DNA of 8,106 nucleotides from Methanobacterium sp. (GTDB taxonomy: Archaea; Methanobacteriota; Methanobacteria; Methanobacteriales; Methanobacteriaceae), in NCBI GenBank assembly GCA_003164415.1, contig PLTK01000117.1:2328-10433 (forward strand), read 5' to 3'. This document shows positions 1 to 6,681 of this stretch, in pieces. The notes beneath the pieces are model-generated. The model did no database searches and was not told the origin of the DNA. It saw only the letters and a list, made by a program, of their open reading frames with translations. Position 1 is the first letter of the stretch, and each line of letters opens with the position of its first letter. The position numbers and the translations under genes are program-made.

Positions 1-234
1 ATAGTTATATACAATGCTGTTTGGTTCCCAGAGCCGGTTATACATAGAATTATAGCAACTGGTACCGCAATAAATGGTTCCCAATATTATATTACTAAGG
101 GAGATAATAATCAGATACAAGACCCTGATCCAGTGTTTGATAATCAAATCGTTGCTAAAGTCGTAACAATTGGCAATACTCCATTTGTGATCCCAAAGGT
201 GGGTTATATAACCATATGGATAAGAGGATTATGA
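1..234 (+). CDS. Type I signal peptidase, C-terminal fragment (5' end outside window)
   Basis: The open frame enters from the left edge and gives the last 77 residues before TGA at 232-234. The fragment has PVIHR (His at fragment residue 15) followed by ITKGDNN (Asp at residue 35) and a second Asp at residue 41. It then has the IPKVGYITIWIRGL tail. This is the His/Asp half of the archaeal/ER-type (S26B) signal peptidase catalytic domain, in which His replaces the lysine of the bacterial enzyme. The nucleophilic Ser and the N-terminal membrane anchor would lie upstream of the window. The enzyme cleaves signal peptides from exported proteins at the outer face of the cytoplasmic membrane. It is followed by a terminator-like hairpin, so it probably ends a transcript separate from argS. 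Family assignment is by motif only; a related S26 peptidase of unknown substrate is possible. Confidence 0.8.
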   Translation: MVIYNAVWFPEPVIHRIIATGTAINGSQYYITKGDNNQIQDPDPVFDNQIVAKVVTIGNTPFVIPKVGYITIWIRGL

Positions 235-250
235 TGAATTAATGATTAAA

Positions 251-297
251 TTGCATTTAGAATTTAATTTCTTAAATGCAACTTTTTTATTATTTTA
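251..297 (+). terminator. Hairpin plus T-run after the signal peptidase gene
   Basis: Perfect 9-base arms TTGCATTTA (251-259) and TAAATGCAA (273-281) are separated by a 13-base loop and followed by six T's (283-288) and a further T-rich stretch to about 297. It starts 16 bases after the signal peptidase stop codon and ends before the argS promoter region. Archaeal termination depends mainly on the oligo-T; the hairpin makes this look like an intrinsic terminator. Confidence 0.55.
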
Positions 298-304
298 AAC
301 ATTC

Positions 305-335
305 TGATTCTAAATTTTAGTAATTTTATAATAAT
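305..335 (+). promoter_or_regulatory. Possible argS promoter
   Basis: An AT-rich TATA-like stretch (taaatttta, 311-319) sits about 25 bases upstream of a start point near 340, which would leave a leader of roughly 18 bases holding the AGGTGA ribosome site. A second TATA-like run (tttataata, 325-333) would put the start point on the start codon itself and fits less well. The background is so AT-rich that this is weak evidence. Confidence 0.3.
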
Positions 336-346
336 ATTAATAAGCT

Positions 347-352
347 AGGTGA
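347..352 (+). promoter_or_regulatory. Ribosome binding site that sets the argS start
   Basis: AGGTGA matches the archaeal 16S anti-Shine-Dalgarno and ends 5 bases before ATG 358. The in-frame GTG at 349 lies inside this motif and so cannot be served by it. The next ATG, at 373, has no ribosome site of its own. This favours ATG 358. Confidence 0.7.
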
Positions 353-357
353 ATTTT

Positions 358-2046
358 ATGTACAGAATTTTAATGACTGAATCAATTAAATCGCTTGAAA
401 ATGCCATATCTCATCTGGGATGGGAAATACCCGAAGGTATCCGTGTTGAAGAACCTCCAAACCCTGAGTTGGGTGATGTTGCGAGTTCAGTCTCTTTTCA
501 ATTAGCAAAGGGACTCAAAAGATCTCCTATGGATATTACTAAGGAGTTACTCTCTGTAATTGTGAAACCAGATATTTTCAGTAAGATAGATAGTAAGGGA
601 CCCTATATTAATTTCTACGCTGACTACGGTAGATTTTCAAGAGCGGTTTTAGATTCAATAAAGGAAGATTATGGGAAATTAGAAGAAAAAAACAGAAAAA
701 TCATCCTAGAACATACTTCAGCTAACCCCAACGGGCCTCTCCACATTGGCCATATAAGAAACTCTATAATCGGTGATTCGCTTGCACGCGTATTAAAATC
801 TGCTGGATACGATGTTGAAACCCAATATTATGTCAATGATATGGGAAGGCAGATAGCTATGATTGTGTGGGGAATTTATAACCTGGAATATGATATGGAT
901 CCGGTTGGAAAACTTGATCATGAAATAGGAAAACTTTACTTCCAAGTAAACGAGGAACTACGTGCCAATCCAGATCTCAAGGTGGAAGTGAGTGCTCTTC
1001 TAAAACGATACGAGAAGGGTGATGATGTAGAACTTGAAGAACTGTTTGAAGATGTTGTTAAAAAGTGCCTGAGGGGCATATCAAGCACATGTCACAGACT
1101 CAATGTAAAGCATGATGCGTTTATATGGGAAAGTCGTTTTATTAAAAATGGTAGTGTTGCAAGGATATTGAAATCCCTTGACGCGTATTTACAGAAGAAT
1201 GAAGTTGTCTATATGGACCTAAATGAATATGGTATTGAGAAGGAACTTATTTTGATACGTTCCGATGGAACTTCTCTATACTCAACAAGGGATTTAGCTT
1301 ATCATGTAGAAAAATCTGAAAAATCAGATACTGTTATTGATGTTTTAGGTTCTGATCATAAACTAGCAATAGATCAGTTAAAAGTACCATTAGAATTATT
1401 AGGGGCTAAAAAACCAGAAACAATATTTTATGAGTTCATAACCCTTCCTGAAGGTTCTATGTCTACTCGCCGTGGTGTTTTTATAAGTGTTGATGATCTC
1501 ATGGAAGAAGCTGTAGAAAGGGCAATGAAAGAAATAGTAAAAAGAAGAACAGATCTCAATGATGAAGAAATGTTAAAAATAGCAGAACAAGTAGGTATAG
1601 GTGCAATTAGATATTATATAGCCAGATTATCTCCAGAAAAGCATATAATTTTCAAATGGGATGAAGCATTAAGTTTTGAACGAGGATGTGCATCAATACA
1701 ATATTCACATGCTCGAGCATGTAAATTATTAGAGAAAGCTAATTACAATAACGATACTAAAGAGGTTATAAATGATTGGGTTTTTGAACATCCATTTGAA
1801 ATTGAACTTGTTAAAATCATCTCAAAGTTTTCATCGGTTATTGAAGAATCTGCAAGAATGAATAGGGTTCATAATATCGCACAGTATTCACAAGATATTG
1901 CTAGCGCTTTTAATAAGTACTATAAATCTGTACAAGTAATAGGATCTGATAAAGAAGATTTAAGACTTTTATTAGTTGATAAATCACGTATAACTATAAG
2001 AAATTGTCTAAAACTAATGGGAATTGAAGCTCCTGATGTTATGTAA
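358..2046 (+). CDS. argS: Arginyl-tRNA synthetase
   Basis: Class I cytoplasmic synthetase that attaches arginine to tRNA-Arg. From ATG 358 it has 562 residues, the usual size. Residues 1 to about 95 form the Arg-specific N-terminal domain that contacts the tRNA D-loop. The Rossmann catalytic core follows, with PLHIGHIRN (HIGH at 129-132). The KMSKS-equivalent loop reads SMSTRRG (368-373 for MSTRRG), so the canonical first lysine is absent, as is common in ArgRS. A C-terminal helical DALR anticodon-binding domain runs from about residue 440 to the terminal APDVM, matching the usual conserved C-terminus of the family. The GTG at 349 would add three residues but lies inside the ribosome site. 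The gene converges with argF. G+C falls from about 39% in its first 720 bases to about 31% in its last 720 (hand count). Confidence 0.97.
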   Translation: MYRILMTESIKSLENAISHLGWEIPEGIRVEEPPNPELGDVASSVSFQLAKGLKRSPMDITKELLSVIVKPDIFSKIDSKGPYINFYADYGRFSRAVLDSIKEDYGKLEEKNRKIILEHTSANPNGPLHIGHIRNSIIGDSLARVLKSAGYDVETQYYVNDMGRQIAMIVWGIYNLEYDMDPVGKLDHEIGKLYFQVNEELRANPDLKVEVSALLKRYEKGDDVELEELFEDVVKKCLRGISSTCHRLNVKHDAFIWESRFIKNGSVARILKSLDAYLQKNEVVYMDLNEYGIEKELILIRSDGTSLYSTRDLAYHVEKSEKSDTVIDVLGSDHKLAIDQLKVPLELLGAKKPETIFYEFITLPEGSMSTRRGVFISVDDLMEEAVERAMKEIVKRRTDLNDEEMLKIAEQVGIGAIRYYIARLSPEKHIIFKWDEALSFERGCASIQYSHARACKLLEKANYNNDTKEVINDWVFEHPFEIELVKIISKFSSVIEESARMNRVHNIAQYSQDIASAFNKYYKSVQVIGSDKEDLRLLLVDKSRITIRNCLKLMGIEAPDVM

Positions 2047-2110
2047 TGATTGGGAGTTATTTTATATTTTAAAAATAAAATTTAAAGGTTGAATAAATTA
2101 TTCATCCTTT
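2047..2110. terminator. AT-rich convergent terminator region between argS and argF
   Basis: The two genes end 51 bases apart, facing each other. The gap holds an AT-only inverted repeat (attttat ... ataaaat, about 2059-2081). A second hairpin spans 2087-2107, with 10-base arms and one mismatch around a single A. Its right arm overlaps the last codons and stop of argF. T-rich sequence follows on both strands, so one element could serve both transcripts. The low-complexity background limits confidence. Confidence 0.35.
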
Positions 2111-3006
2111 AATAGTTTAAATAATATAGCCGCTTGTACATGCATCCTATTTTCTGCCTGATCTAATATAACATTTATATGGCTTTGTATTACCTCATCG
2201 GTTATTTCTTGATCCCTTATAGCTGGAAGACAGTGCATAACAATAACATCGGATTTTGCATGAGTTAATAAATTCATGTTTACCTGATAATCATGAAGAT
2301 CTATTAAACGTTGTAATTGCTCTCTTTCATCACCCATACTGACCCAAACATCTGTATATATAACATCTGCTTCTTTCACTCCTTCTAAAACATTGTTGGT
2401 TACTTTAATAATTGAACCCGTTTCTTCGGCCAATATTTGAGCATCTTCAACTATTGCTGTATCGGGTTCGTATCCTGGAGGACAAATAACAGTCAAGTCC
2501 ATTCCAACCAATGCACAAGCAAGTAAAAGTGAATTACAAACATTATTCCCATCACCAATATAGGACATTTTTACTTGATAGGTTTTCTTATGCTCATATA
2601 CTGTAAATATATCAGTAATTGCTTGACATGGATGTTCTTTATTAGTTAAACCATTAATAATAGGAACTTCTGAATTCTCAGCAAATTTTAACACATCATC
2701 ATGTTCTTTGGCCCTTATCATTACTCCATCTACGTAGCGTGACATTACTTTAGCTGTATCTTCAATGAGCTCCCCACGACCAAGTTGCATGTCAGAAGCG
2801 GATAAATAAAGGGGATTGCCTCCAAGGTTTGACATTGCAAGTTCAAAAGATATTCTGGTCCTTGTTGACGCTTTTTCAAATATCATTGCTAGCGTTTTAT
2901 TCTTCATTGGCTTAATACCGAATGGATCCTTTTTAAAAACTGCTGCCTGTTCAAGTATTTCAAATATATCTTGTTTTGCATCTGTGACCGATAAAAGATG
3001 TTTCAT
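2098..3006 (-). CDS. argF: Ornithine carbamoyltransferase
   Basis: Transfers the carbamoyl group of carbamoyl phosphate to ornithine to give citrulline, the sixth step of arginine synthesis; a cytosolic trimer in this family. The 302 residues match the usual length. The carbamoyl-phosphate domain has the STRTR loop (47-51) and HPCQ (125-128). The ornithine domain has DVWVSMGDE with the SMG loop (223-225) and VMHCLPA with the catalytic Cys in HCLP (258-261). The SMG loop and HCLP separate it from aspartate carbamoyltransferase. The start ATG is at 3006-3004; a G-rich run (ctgggggtta on the coding strand, six to thirteen bases before the ATG) is only a weak ribosome site. It lies downstream of purD on the same strand, but the 161-base gap suggests its own promoter. 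No ARG box-type operator was recognised. Confidence 0.97.
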   Translation of the reverse strand: MKHLLSVTDAKQDIFEILEQAAVFKKDPFGIKPMKNKTLAMIFEKASTRTRISFELAMSNLGGNPLYLSASDMQLGRGELIEDTAKVMSRYVDGVMIRAKEHDDVLKFAENSEVPIINGLTNKEHPCQAITDIFTVYEHKKTYQVKMSYIGDGNNVCNSLLLACALVGMDLTVICPPGYEPDTAIVEDAQILAEETGSIIKVTNNVLEGVKEADVIYTDVWVSMGDEREQLQRLIDLHDYQVNMNLLTHAKSDVIVMHCLPAIRDQEITDEVIQSHINVILDQAENRMHVQAAILFKLLKDE

Positions 3007-3074
3007 TACATAACCCCCAGAAACTGATGTTTTTTTATCTATTAGAATTAAATTATCTTAATTCATGATTACTT

Positions 3075-3135
3075 AAATTTAACTATAATAGCGAGTTGGA
3101 TTGTTTATCTAAGCCATATAACATTATAATTGGTT
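3075..3135 (-). promoter_or_regulatory. Possible argF promoter zone in the purD-argF gap
   Basis: The 161-base gap is AT-rich. On the minus strand, two TATA-like stretches stand out: caattataatgttatat (about 3117-3133) and ctattatagttaaattt (about 3077-3093). They would imply leaders of roughly 90 and 50 bases respectively. Neither is decisive. A T6 run on the minus strand (complement of 3161-3166), two bases after the purD stop, may help end the purD transcript. Confidence 0.25.
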
Positions 3136-3167
3136 AAGATCTATTCTAGATAATTTATGGAAAAAAT

Positions 3168-4496
3168 TTATTTAGACAATGGATTATTATGATTTCTAAT
3201 TGATTTCATATGTTCTACTCTCTTCTGGATGAGATCATTAGTTCCTACATCCTTCCTATGATAAATATCCCCTTTAACATATTTTGTAGCATTTTCACAT
3301 ATTTCTTCTGCTTCGGATATTGTATCACCTATACCAACTATTCCCAAGGCTCGTGACGCAGATGTATAAATTTTATTATCAATCTGATTTACTGCTGCGT
3401 AATATACCAATGCAGATTTTTCATTTATTTTTGATTCATTAACTTCTATTAATTGTCCAGCTTTACCAGATTCAGGATATCCTTTAGGTACTATGTATTT
3501 ACAGACAGTAGCTTTTTTTTCAAAATGAGCTTTTTTAAGGGTTCCATCAATAATGTCTTTACATATCTCTACAAAGTCTGTTTTAAGAAGTGGCAGAACA
3601 TTCATGGCTTCAGGATCTCCAAATCTCGCATTATACTCAACAAGCTTAGGTCCATCTTTACATAACATGAATTGTCCATAAAGAATTCCTTTATAAGGCC
3701 CAACTTCATTTTTAAGTGCATTAACAGTATCTTGCATTATTTTAACTGATTTATCATAATTTTTTTTGTCTAAAAATGGTAGCAACCCATCATTATCAGA
3801 ATAAGATCCCATTCCACCTGTTATTGGTCCTTGATCTCCTTCATAAGCATGAGGATGATCTTGTGCGGCAGGCATTGGAACGACTCTATCACCATCAACA
3901 AATGCCTGTACAGTAAATTCTTCACCTAATAATCTTTCTTCTATGACTACTTGAGCATAACCGCTTATTTTATTTTCAATTATTTCCTTTACATACTTTT
4001 TAGCTGCCTCTCCATCTTCAAGATGTTCACCAACTATTTTCACACCCTTACCTCCGGTGAGTCCAATTGGTTTTATAACTATATCGTGATCAAAGTTATC
4101 AATAAACTCCTCAGTGTCATTTAAATTATCAAATACTTTATAAACAATTGATCCATCAATATTATGCTTCTCGAACAGATCTCTCATGAATGCTTTATCT
4201 GTTTCTATTCTAGCAGCCGCTTTTGTCGGCCCCACACAACCGATGCCAACTTTTTGAAGCTCATCCACGATCCCCATTTCAAGAGGTGCTTCTGGCCCTA
4301 TTATTGCTATATCAATTTTATTATCCAAAGCAAATTTTTTGACCCCATTTATATCTTTTTCGCTTGAAATTTGAAATTTTGATAACTTGGATATTCCGGG
4401 ATTGTTATTACTCATTATGGAATATAATTCGGCGTTTTTCACCGCATTGCAAATTGCATGTTCCCTTGCTCCAGTTCCTACTACAAGAATATTCAT
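3168..4496 (-). CDS. purD: Phosphoribosylamine-glycine ligase (GAR synthetase)
   Basis: ATP-dependent joining of glycine to 5-phosphoribosylamine, the second step of de novo purine synthesis. The 442 residues are usual for a stand-alone PurD. The N-terminal domain begins MNILVVGTGAREHAI and has GPEAPL (68-72). The ATP-grasp domain has the glycine-rich IKPIGLTGGKGV (141-152, archaeal form of the bacterial ADGLAAGKGV) and the metal/ATP-binding VEYNARFGDPEA (286-297). The C-terminal domain carries SRALGIVGIGDTISEA (381-396). Here the usual VGGGGREHA reads VGTGAREHA, a mild variation. ATG 4496 is chosen because AAGGAGGAG ends 4 bases before it. An in-frame upstream ATG at 4532 would add 12 basic residues (MNAYRFRLRRSK) and probably lies upstream of the transcription start. 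It diverges from ilvB. argF lies downstream on the same strand, with no obvious metabolic link. Confidence 0.96.
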   Translation of the reverse strand: MNILVVGTGAREHAICNAVKNAELYSIMSNNNPGISKLSKFQISSEKDINGVKKFALDNKIDIAIIGPEAPLEMGIVDELQKVGIGCVGPTKAAARIETDKAFMRDLFEKHNIDGSIVYKVFDNLNDTEEFIDNFDHDIVIKPIGLTGGKGVKIVGEHLEDGEAAKKYVKEIIENKISGYAQVVIEERLLGEEFTVQAFVDGDRVVPMPAAQDHPHAYEGDQGPITGGMGSYSDNDGLLPFLDKKNYDKSVKIMQDTVNALKNEVGPYKGILYGQFMLCKDGPKLVEYNARFGDPEAMNVLPLLKTDFVEICKDIIDGTLKKAHFEKKATVCKYIVPKGYPESGKAGQLIEVNESKINEKSALVYYAAVNQIDNKIYTSASRALGIVGIGDTISEAEEICENATKYVKGDIYHRKDVGTNDLIQKRVEHMKSIRNHNNPLSK

Positions 4497-4500
4497 TTTA

Positions 4501-4509
4501 CTCCTCCTT
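4501..4509 (-). promoter_or_regulatory. Strong ribosome binding site that sets the purD start
   Basis: On the coding (minus) strand the sequence is AAGGAGGAG followed by TAAA and ATG, the longest anti-Shine-Dalgarno match in the window. It rules for ATG 4496 over the upstream in-frame ATG at 4532. Confidence 0.8.
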
Positions 4510-4538
4510 AACCTAAATCTATAAGCATTCATTAAAAA

Positions 4539-4550
4539 ATATATTATATC
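4539..4550 (-). promoter_or_regulatory. Likely purD TATA box
   Basis: On the minus strand gatataatatat lies 43-54 bases before the purD start codon. An archaeal start point about 25 bases downstream would fall near 4519, giving a leader of about 23 bases that just contains the AAGGAGGAG ribosome site. The geometry fits well. AT-richness alone could produce such a motif by chance. Confidence 0.45.
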
Positions 4551-4641
4551 AGTGGATATAACCCAACATGAAAATGATTAAATAATTATTAATATTATAA
4601 TTAGGACACTATATTAGTTTTAATGTAATCTAATTAAAAAA

Positions 4642-4655
4642 ATACAATATTGTAT
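4642..4655. repeat. 14-base perfect palindrome in the purD-ilvB gap
   Basis: ATACAATATTGTAT is a perfect 7+7 palindrome. Its core CAATATTGTA differs by one base from CAACATTGTA inside the palindrome at the ilvB promoter (4831-4840). A half-site TACAAT recurs at 4718-4723. This could be a distal operator site or chance in AT-rich DNA. Confidence 0.4.
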
Positions 4656-4810
4656 GTCTACTAAAAATATTTTACGATTGCACTTCCAATATCATAAAAT
4701 CAATCGTTTGGATAATTTACAATACAGAATACTGCACTTTTATTACCTAATATCGATCAAACATAAAATTTATTTTATTCTTCATTTGTGTACTTCGGAT
4801 AAGATTAGTA

Positions 4811-4852
4811 ATAAAAGATAATATATACATCAACATTGTAATGTTGAAATGA
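4811..4852 (+). promoter_or_regulatory. Likely ilvBNC promoter
   Basis: A purine-rich BRE-like AAAAG (4813-4817) runs straight into the TATA-like ATAATATATAC (4818-4828), close to the box A form expected in Methanobacteriales. Transcription would start about 4848-4852, leaving a leader of about 85-90 bases before ilvB. A perfect palindrome fills the space between the TATA box and the predicted start point. Confidence 0.5.
4830..4847. promoter_or_regulatory. Candidate operator of ilvBNC (perfect 18-base palindrome)
   Basis: TCAACATTGTAATGTTGA has perfect 8-base arms around GT. It begins two bases after the TATA box and ends near the predicted start point. A bound dimeric regulator there would block polymerase recruitment, as archaeal Lrp-family or helix-turn-helix repressors do. 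It does not match GGAA-N6-TTCC (NrpR) or TGTACA (TrpY). The regulator is unknown. Confidence 0.45.
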
Positions 4853-4937
4853 ATAGAAAATATTCAAATATGAATGAAACAAATAAAACAGAATAATAGA
4901 TGAAAAATAGAGTTATTAATATATATAAGGTGTTTTT

Positions 4938-6680
4938 ATGAAGGGTGGCGAAGCCATAATCAAATCACTAATGGATCAAGGAGTAGAAACAGTTTTTGGA
5001 TATCCGGGAGGAGTTCTACTACCGTTATACGATGTACTATACGATTCTGACCTAAGACATATACTGGTAAGACATGAACAATGCGCTGCACATGCAGCCG
5101 ATGGTTTTGCACGGGCCTCTGGAAAAGTAGGTGTATGTATCGGCACTTCCGGACCTGGTGCAACAAATCTAATAACAGGAATTGCTACGGCATACATGGA
5201 TTCATCTCCTGTTTTAGCTATTGCAGGACAAGTGGCCACAGGATTAATTGGTAATGATGCTTTCCAAGAAGTAGACACCATAGGCATTACTATGCCCATA
5301 ACCAAACATAATTATCAGGCAATGAAGGCAGAAGAAATACCAGGGATGATAAGATCTGCCTTTTATATTGCCAGTACCGGTAGAAATGGACCAGTTGTCA
5401 TAGATCTTCCCAAAAATGTTCAGGAAGAAGAGTTTGAATATGAACTAGCAAAAGATATTGAACTGCCAGGTTACAAACCTACCATGAAAGGCCATCCATT
5501 ACAGGTTAAAAAAGCCGCTAAGATGATTATGAACTCAAAAAAGCCAGTAATATTAGCTGGCGGCGGGATAATATTGTCTGGTGCCTCAAAAGAGCTTTTA
5601 AAATTTGCGAACATGATTCATGCTCCTGTTACTACATCATTAATGGGAAAAGGTTCCATTCCTGAAGATGATCCATTATCTCTAGGAATGTTAGGAATGC
5701 ATGGTCGGAAAACATCAAATTTAATTATAGACGATTGTGATTGTCTAATATCAATTGGTTGTAGATTTTCAGACCGTACAACTGGATCAATAACCGAATT
5801 TGCTAAAAATGCTAAAATAGTTCATATTGATGTGGATCCTGCTGAGATTGGTAAAAATGTAGATGTTGATGTTCCTATCGTAGGGGATGCGAAGAGGATT
5901 CTTAATGACCTAATAAATGTAGTTGGAAAGGCAAAGGACGAAAACAAAAATCATAGTGATTGGTTAAAACATGTGATAGATTTTAAAAATACTTGTATGC
6001 CTCGATTATCATTTGATGATATCCCATTAAAACCGCAACAAGTTATAAAAGAATTATCTGAAGCCATTGACCAGGATACAATTGTAACTACAGATGTTGG
6101 ACAGAATCAAATGTGGATGGCCCATTATTTCACCTCAAGAAATCCGAGAAAATTCATCTCGTCTGGAGGATTAGGTACCATGGGATTCGGATTCCCTGCT
6201 GCAATGGGTGCAAAAATAGCTATGCCCGATAATGATGTAGTAGCGGTTTGTGGTGATGGAGGATTCCTAATGGTTTGTCAAGATCTTGCTACAGTCAAAG
6301 AATATGATATACCTGTTGTAATCTGCGTACTAGATAACAGACGCCTTGGTATGGTTTCCCAGTGGCAAAAGTTATTTTATAACAAAAGGATGTCTTATAC
6401 TGATCTGGGACAGAGCCCAGACTTTGTTAAACTCGCTGAATCTTTTGGCATAAGTGCAGAAAGAGTTGAAAAACCTGGAGAAATGTATGAAACTGTTAAA
6501 AAAGCTATTAGATCCGATGAACCATATTTAATAGATGTAATCATAGATCCTGATGAAATACTTCCAATGGTCCCTGCGGGTTGTGGATTAACAGAAATTG
6601 TTGGTGAGTACAAAGTTGAAAGGGAAACTCCCGGAGAAATTCTTTATAAACCAATGGGCACAAATAAGGGTGGTGAGTAA
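4938..6680 (+). CDS. ilvB: Acetohydroxyacid synthase, catalytic large subunit
   Basis: Thiamine-diphosphate enzyme that condenses two pyruvates to 2-acetolactate, or pyruvate with 2-oxobutyrate, opening valine, leucine and isoleucine synthesis. The 580 residues are typical. The N-terminal pyrimidine-binding domain has FGYPGG (20-25) and the catalytic Glu47 in RHEQCAAHAADG. The FAD-containing middle domain follows, with SDRTTGS (278-284). The C-terminal diphosphate domain has VGQNQMW, GDGGF (439-443) and LDNRRLGMVSQWQ, whose Trp476 marks AHAS rather than other ThDP oxidases or decarboxylases. The usual paired Asn at the end of the GDG motif reads Asp466-Asn467. The start is ATG 4938, with AAGGTG five bases before it (4927-4932). 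It is first in a cluster with ilvN, which follows the stop directly, and ilvC, and is probably regulated at the palindrome-bearing promoter upstream. Confidence 0.97.
   Translation: MKGGEAIIKSLMDQGVETVFGYPGGVLLPLYDVLYDSDLRHILVRHEQCAAHAADGFARASGKVGVCIGTSGPGATNLITGIATAYMDSSPVLAIAGQVATGLIGNDAFQEVDTIGITMPITKHNYQAMKAEEIPGMIRSAFYIASTGRNGPVVIDLPKNVQEEEFEYELAKDIELPGYKPTMKGHPLQVKKAAKMIMNSKKPVILAGGGIILSGASKELLKFANMIHAPVTTSLMGKGSIPEDDPLSLGMLGMHGRKTSNLIIDDCDCLISIGCRFSDRTTGSITEFAKNAKIVHIDVDPAEIGKNVDVDVPIVGDAKRILNDLINVVGKAKDENKNHSDWLKHVIDFKNTCMPRLSFDDIPLKPQQVIKELSEAIDQDTIVTTDVGQNQMWMAHYFTSRNPRKFISSGGLGTMGFGFPAAMGAKIAMPDNDVVAVCGDGGFLMVCQDLATVKEYDIPVVICVLDNRRLGMVSQWQKLFYNKRMSYTDLGQSPDFVKLAESFGISAERVEKPGEMYETVKKAIRSDEPYLIDVIIDPDEILPMVPAGCGLTEIVGEYKVERETPGEILYKPMGTNKGGE
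6668..6676 (+). promoter_or_regulatory. Ribosome binding site for ilvN inside the ilvB end
   Basis: GGGTGGTGA overlaps the last ilvB codons. GGTGA (6672-6676) ends five bases before TTG 6682, the same spacing as at argS and ilvB. The alternative GTG codons at 6670 and 6673 lie inside this motif. This supports a TTG start and translational coupling to ilvB. Confidence 0.55.
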
Positions 6681-6681
6681 G

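Larger units (their letters stand above)
4497..4937. other. Divergent purD / ilvB intergenic region
   Basis: This is the only gap over 300 bases. It is about 21% G+C between 4561 and 4920 (hand count). Next to purD are its ribosome site and TATA box. Next to ilvB are a TATA box, an 18-base palindrome and the AAGGTG ribosome site. The middle, 4681-4800, is slightly less AT-rich (about 26%) and holds a 55-codon open frame, a 14-base palindrome at its left edge and a 7-base hairpin. No tRNA, known riboswitch or conserved protein is recognisable. Confidence 0.6.

Noticed and set aside
349..357. GTG start adding Met-Asn-Phe to ArgS
   Set aside because: The GTG lies within the AGGTGA ribosome site that serves ATG 358 at normal spacing.
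3007..3167. purD-argF as one operon
   Set aside because: The 161-base AT-rich gap with a T-run after purD and TATA-like stretches before argF suggests separate transcription, though readthrough cannot be excluded.
4497..4532. 12-residue basic N-terminal extension of PurD (MNAYRFRLRRSK)
   Set aside because: The AAGGAGGAG ribosome site lies inside it and points to ATG 4496, PurD proteins begin at MNILVVG, and the likely transcription start is downstream of 4532.
4916..4927. TATA-like run (taatatatataa) immediately before the ilvB ribosome site
   Set aside because: A start point 25 bases downstream would fall inside ilvB and remove the ribosome site; the box at 4818-4828 is better placed.
4497..4937. 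Riboswitch, T-box, tRNA or CRISPR in the large gap
   Set aside because: No cloverleaf, no evenly spaced repeats, no known aptamer core and very low G+C; T-boxes are not expected in archaea.
4976..5305. 109-codon open frame antisense to ilvB
   Set aside because: It lies wholly over a conserved part of ilvB, has no recognisable domain or ribosome site, and is expected from the codon pattern of the real gene.
6598..6681. 28-residue N-terminal extension of IlvN starting inside ilvB
   Set aside because: The ACT domain begins just after residue 4 of the short form. The extension has no family resemblance and overlaps 83 bases of ilvB coding sequence.
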